NCBI GenBank assembly: GCA_003168295.1
Contig: PMST01000425.1
Coordinates: 6,317-11,958, forward strand
Source of the DNA: Actinomycetota bacterium
Lineage (GTDB): Bacteria > Actinomycetota > Actinomycetes > Streptosporangiales > Streptosporangiaceae
Length of the DNA: 5,642 nucleotides
Reading direction: 5' to 3'
Of the stretch, positions 5,149 through 5,642 are shown piece after piece; the stretch's first letter is position 1, and each line of letters opens with the position of its first letter. The position numbers and the translations under genes were made by a program. Below the pieces are notes generated by a model, which worked only from the letters and a program-made list of their open reading frames with translations, made no database searches and was not told the origin of the DNA.

Positions 5149-5179
5149 ACTGTGCGGCTTCCCCCAGGGTCAAAGTCAA
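5149..5179 (-). promoter_or_regulatory. Predicted MerR-type promoter with 19-nt spacer
   Basis: On the minus strand TTGACT (5179-5174) and CACAGT (5154-5149) are separated by 19 nt. Normal promoters have 17; 19-20 is the hallmark of promoters activated by MerR proteins. The spacer contains only an imperfect dyad (CTTTGACCC against GGGGGAAG), so the operator itself is weakly supported. The predicted start near 5142 leaves a leader of about 34 nt before GTG 5108. Confidence 0.5.
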
Positions 5180-5286
5180 ATTAGCGGTCTGCCGCCCTGC
5201 CGGTCGGAGATGCAGTAGCTTCCTGGCACTGCTTGGGGCAGGAGCCGGCGTTGGTCAGGGTCTGATTCGCCGTGCTCGCACGTGAG

Positions 5287-5323
5287 CCCGGCCAGCCGGG
5301 AAGAGCCCGCCAGCGCGGGAAGA
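5287..5323 (+). repeat. Two tandem near-identical small hairpins
   Basis: CCCGGCCAGCCGGGAAGA (5287-5304) is followed one base later by CCCGCCAGCGCGGGAAGA (5306-5323). Each is a short inverted repeat (CCCGGC/GCCGGG and CCCGC/GCGGG) with the same tail GGGAAGA. The compensating changes keep both stems paired. They lie about 80 bp upstream of the lipoprotein start at 5406. The rest of 5180-5400 shows no convincing gene or other site. Confidence 0.5.
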
Positions 5324-5405
5324 ACAGGAGTACCTCCGGATGCGGGCGGAAGGCCCTGGGCGGACAGGACGGAGATTGATCGCGGCTGGACCCAGGACAC
5401 CGACG

Positions 5406-5634
5406 ATGAGCAGGCGGTCCGGGCTGCTGCTGGTGTGCTGCGTGTTGCTGGCCGCGTGTTCACCCACCCAGGAAGAGGGGTCACGCCAACTCCGCCCACA
5501 TCCGGCCCGCCCAGCGGCTGGTCATCGAGGCCACTGTGAACCTGTGATGGCTCCGGGCTGTCTCCAGCGGCACATCGTGCCCGCTAGTCAACCAGAGCAT
5601 CATTTACCGGGAAGATCCGGGCTTCCGGGAGTAA
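5406..5634 (+). pseudogene. Small lipoprotein gene, apparently frameshifted
   Basis: ATG 5406 (AGGA at 5394-5397, 8 nt upstream) begins MSRRSGLLLVCCVLLAACSP, a textbook lipoprotein signal peptide: two Arg, a hydrophobic core, and lipobox L15-A16-A17-C18, so Cys18 would be lipidated and anchored in the membrane. ATG 5340 is an alternative start with AGGAG at 5326-5330. Just after PTQEEG, at the GGGG run 5477-5480, coding character moves to the +1 frame. There GHANSAHIRPAQRLVIEATV runs to a TGA at 5545-5547, with 20 of 22 codons ending in G/C, against 10 of 22 in the original frame. Removing one G would join the two parts into a ~46-residue lipoprotein. Coding-like codon use continues after the TGA in that frame (WLRAVSSGT... 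to TAA 5632-5634), suggesting further decay. The original frame stays open to the window end, so an unbroken odd protein cannot be excluded. Family not recognised. Confidence 0.45.
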
Positions 5635-5642
5635 AAAGTGCA

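Noticed and set aside
5109..5400. Possible RNA gene, riboswitch or integration site in the region upstream of the MerR gene
   Set aside because: Apart from the predicted promoter and the two small hairpins I found no tRNA-like fold, conserved riboswitch core or flanking direct repeats.
5282..5539. Plus-strand GTG frame of 85 codons before the lipoprotein
   Set aside because: It runs through the tandem hairpins and overlaps the lipoprotein signal peptide in another frame. It has no ribosome binding site or recognisable motif.

Overview
This is a GC-rich chromosomal window from an actinobacterium. Codons in the real genes end almost always in G or C, GTG and ATG starts follow purine-rich ribosome binding sites, and one promoter carries a DtxR/IdeR iron box. 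The proteins resemble those of Streptomyces, Streptosporangiales and Frankia-like high-GC Actinobacteria. I cannot name the species from sequence alone. There is no tRNA, rRNA, CRISPR array or insertion sequence.

Layout, left to right. (1) 2-322 (+): the C-terminal part of an MntP-type manganese efflux pump, cut by the window edge. (2) 327-431 (+): a fragment resembling the first ~35 residues of an AfsR/SARP-type regulator, which then runs in frame into (3) a small, highly charged protein at 498-806 (+) with a Cys-x2-Cys / His-x2-Cys metal-site pattern. (4) 807-1060: a gap with a terminator-like hairpin and, on the minus strand, an open stretch with coding-like codon use but no start codon. 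(5) 1062-1090: an iron-box promoter driving (6) a siderophore-interacting protein (ferric-siderophore reductase) at 1164-2000 (+). (7) 2158-2907 (-): an SDR oxidoreductase, divergent from (8) a TetR-family regulator at 2999-3619 (+). Two copies of a TTTTGGCTTG-based palindrome, 35 bp apart, lie between them. (9) 3683-4246 (-): an isoprenylcysteine carboxyl methyltransferase-like membrane protein, 19 nt downstream of (10) a MerR-family regulator with a GyrI-like effector domain at 4266-5108 (-). These two probably form an operon. (11) 5109-5642: the MerR promoter region, two tandem small hairpins, and the start of a small lipoprotein gene that appears frameshifted.

How the parts work together. 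The window is mostly a set of small self-contained units, not one pathway. The iron-box/SIP unit releases iron from imported siderophore when iron is scarce. The SDR/TetR divergon looks like a one-ligand, one-enzyme detoxification or redox switch. The MerR-GyrI/methyltransferase pair looks like a drug- or lipophile-sensing regulator with a membrane enzyme of unknown substrate. Three stretches (327-431, 932-1048, 5406-5634) look like gene debris, so the spaces between these units appear to be sites of gene loss. I see no convincing new multi-gene system. The most testable features are the paired TetR operators, the iron-box promoter, the 19-bp-spacer promoter of the MerR gene, and the gene remnants.
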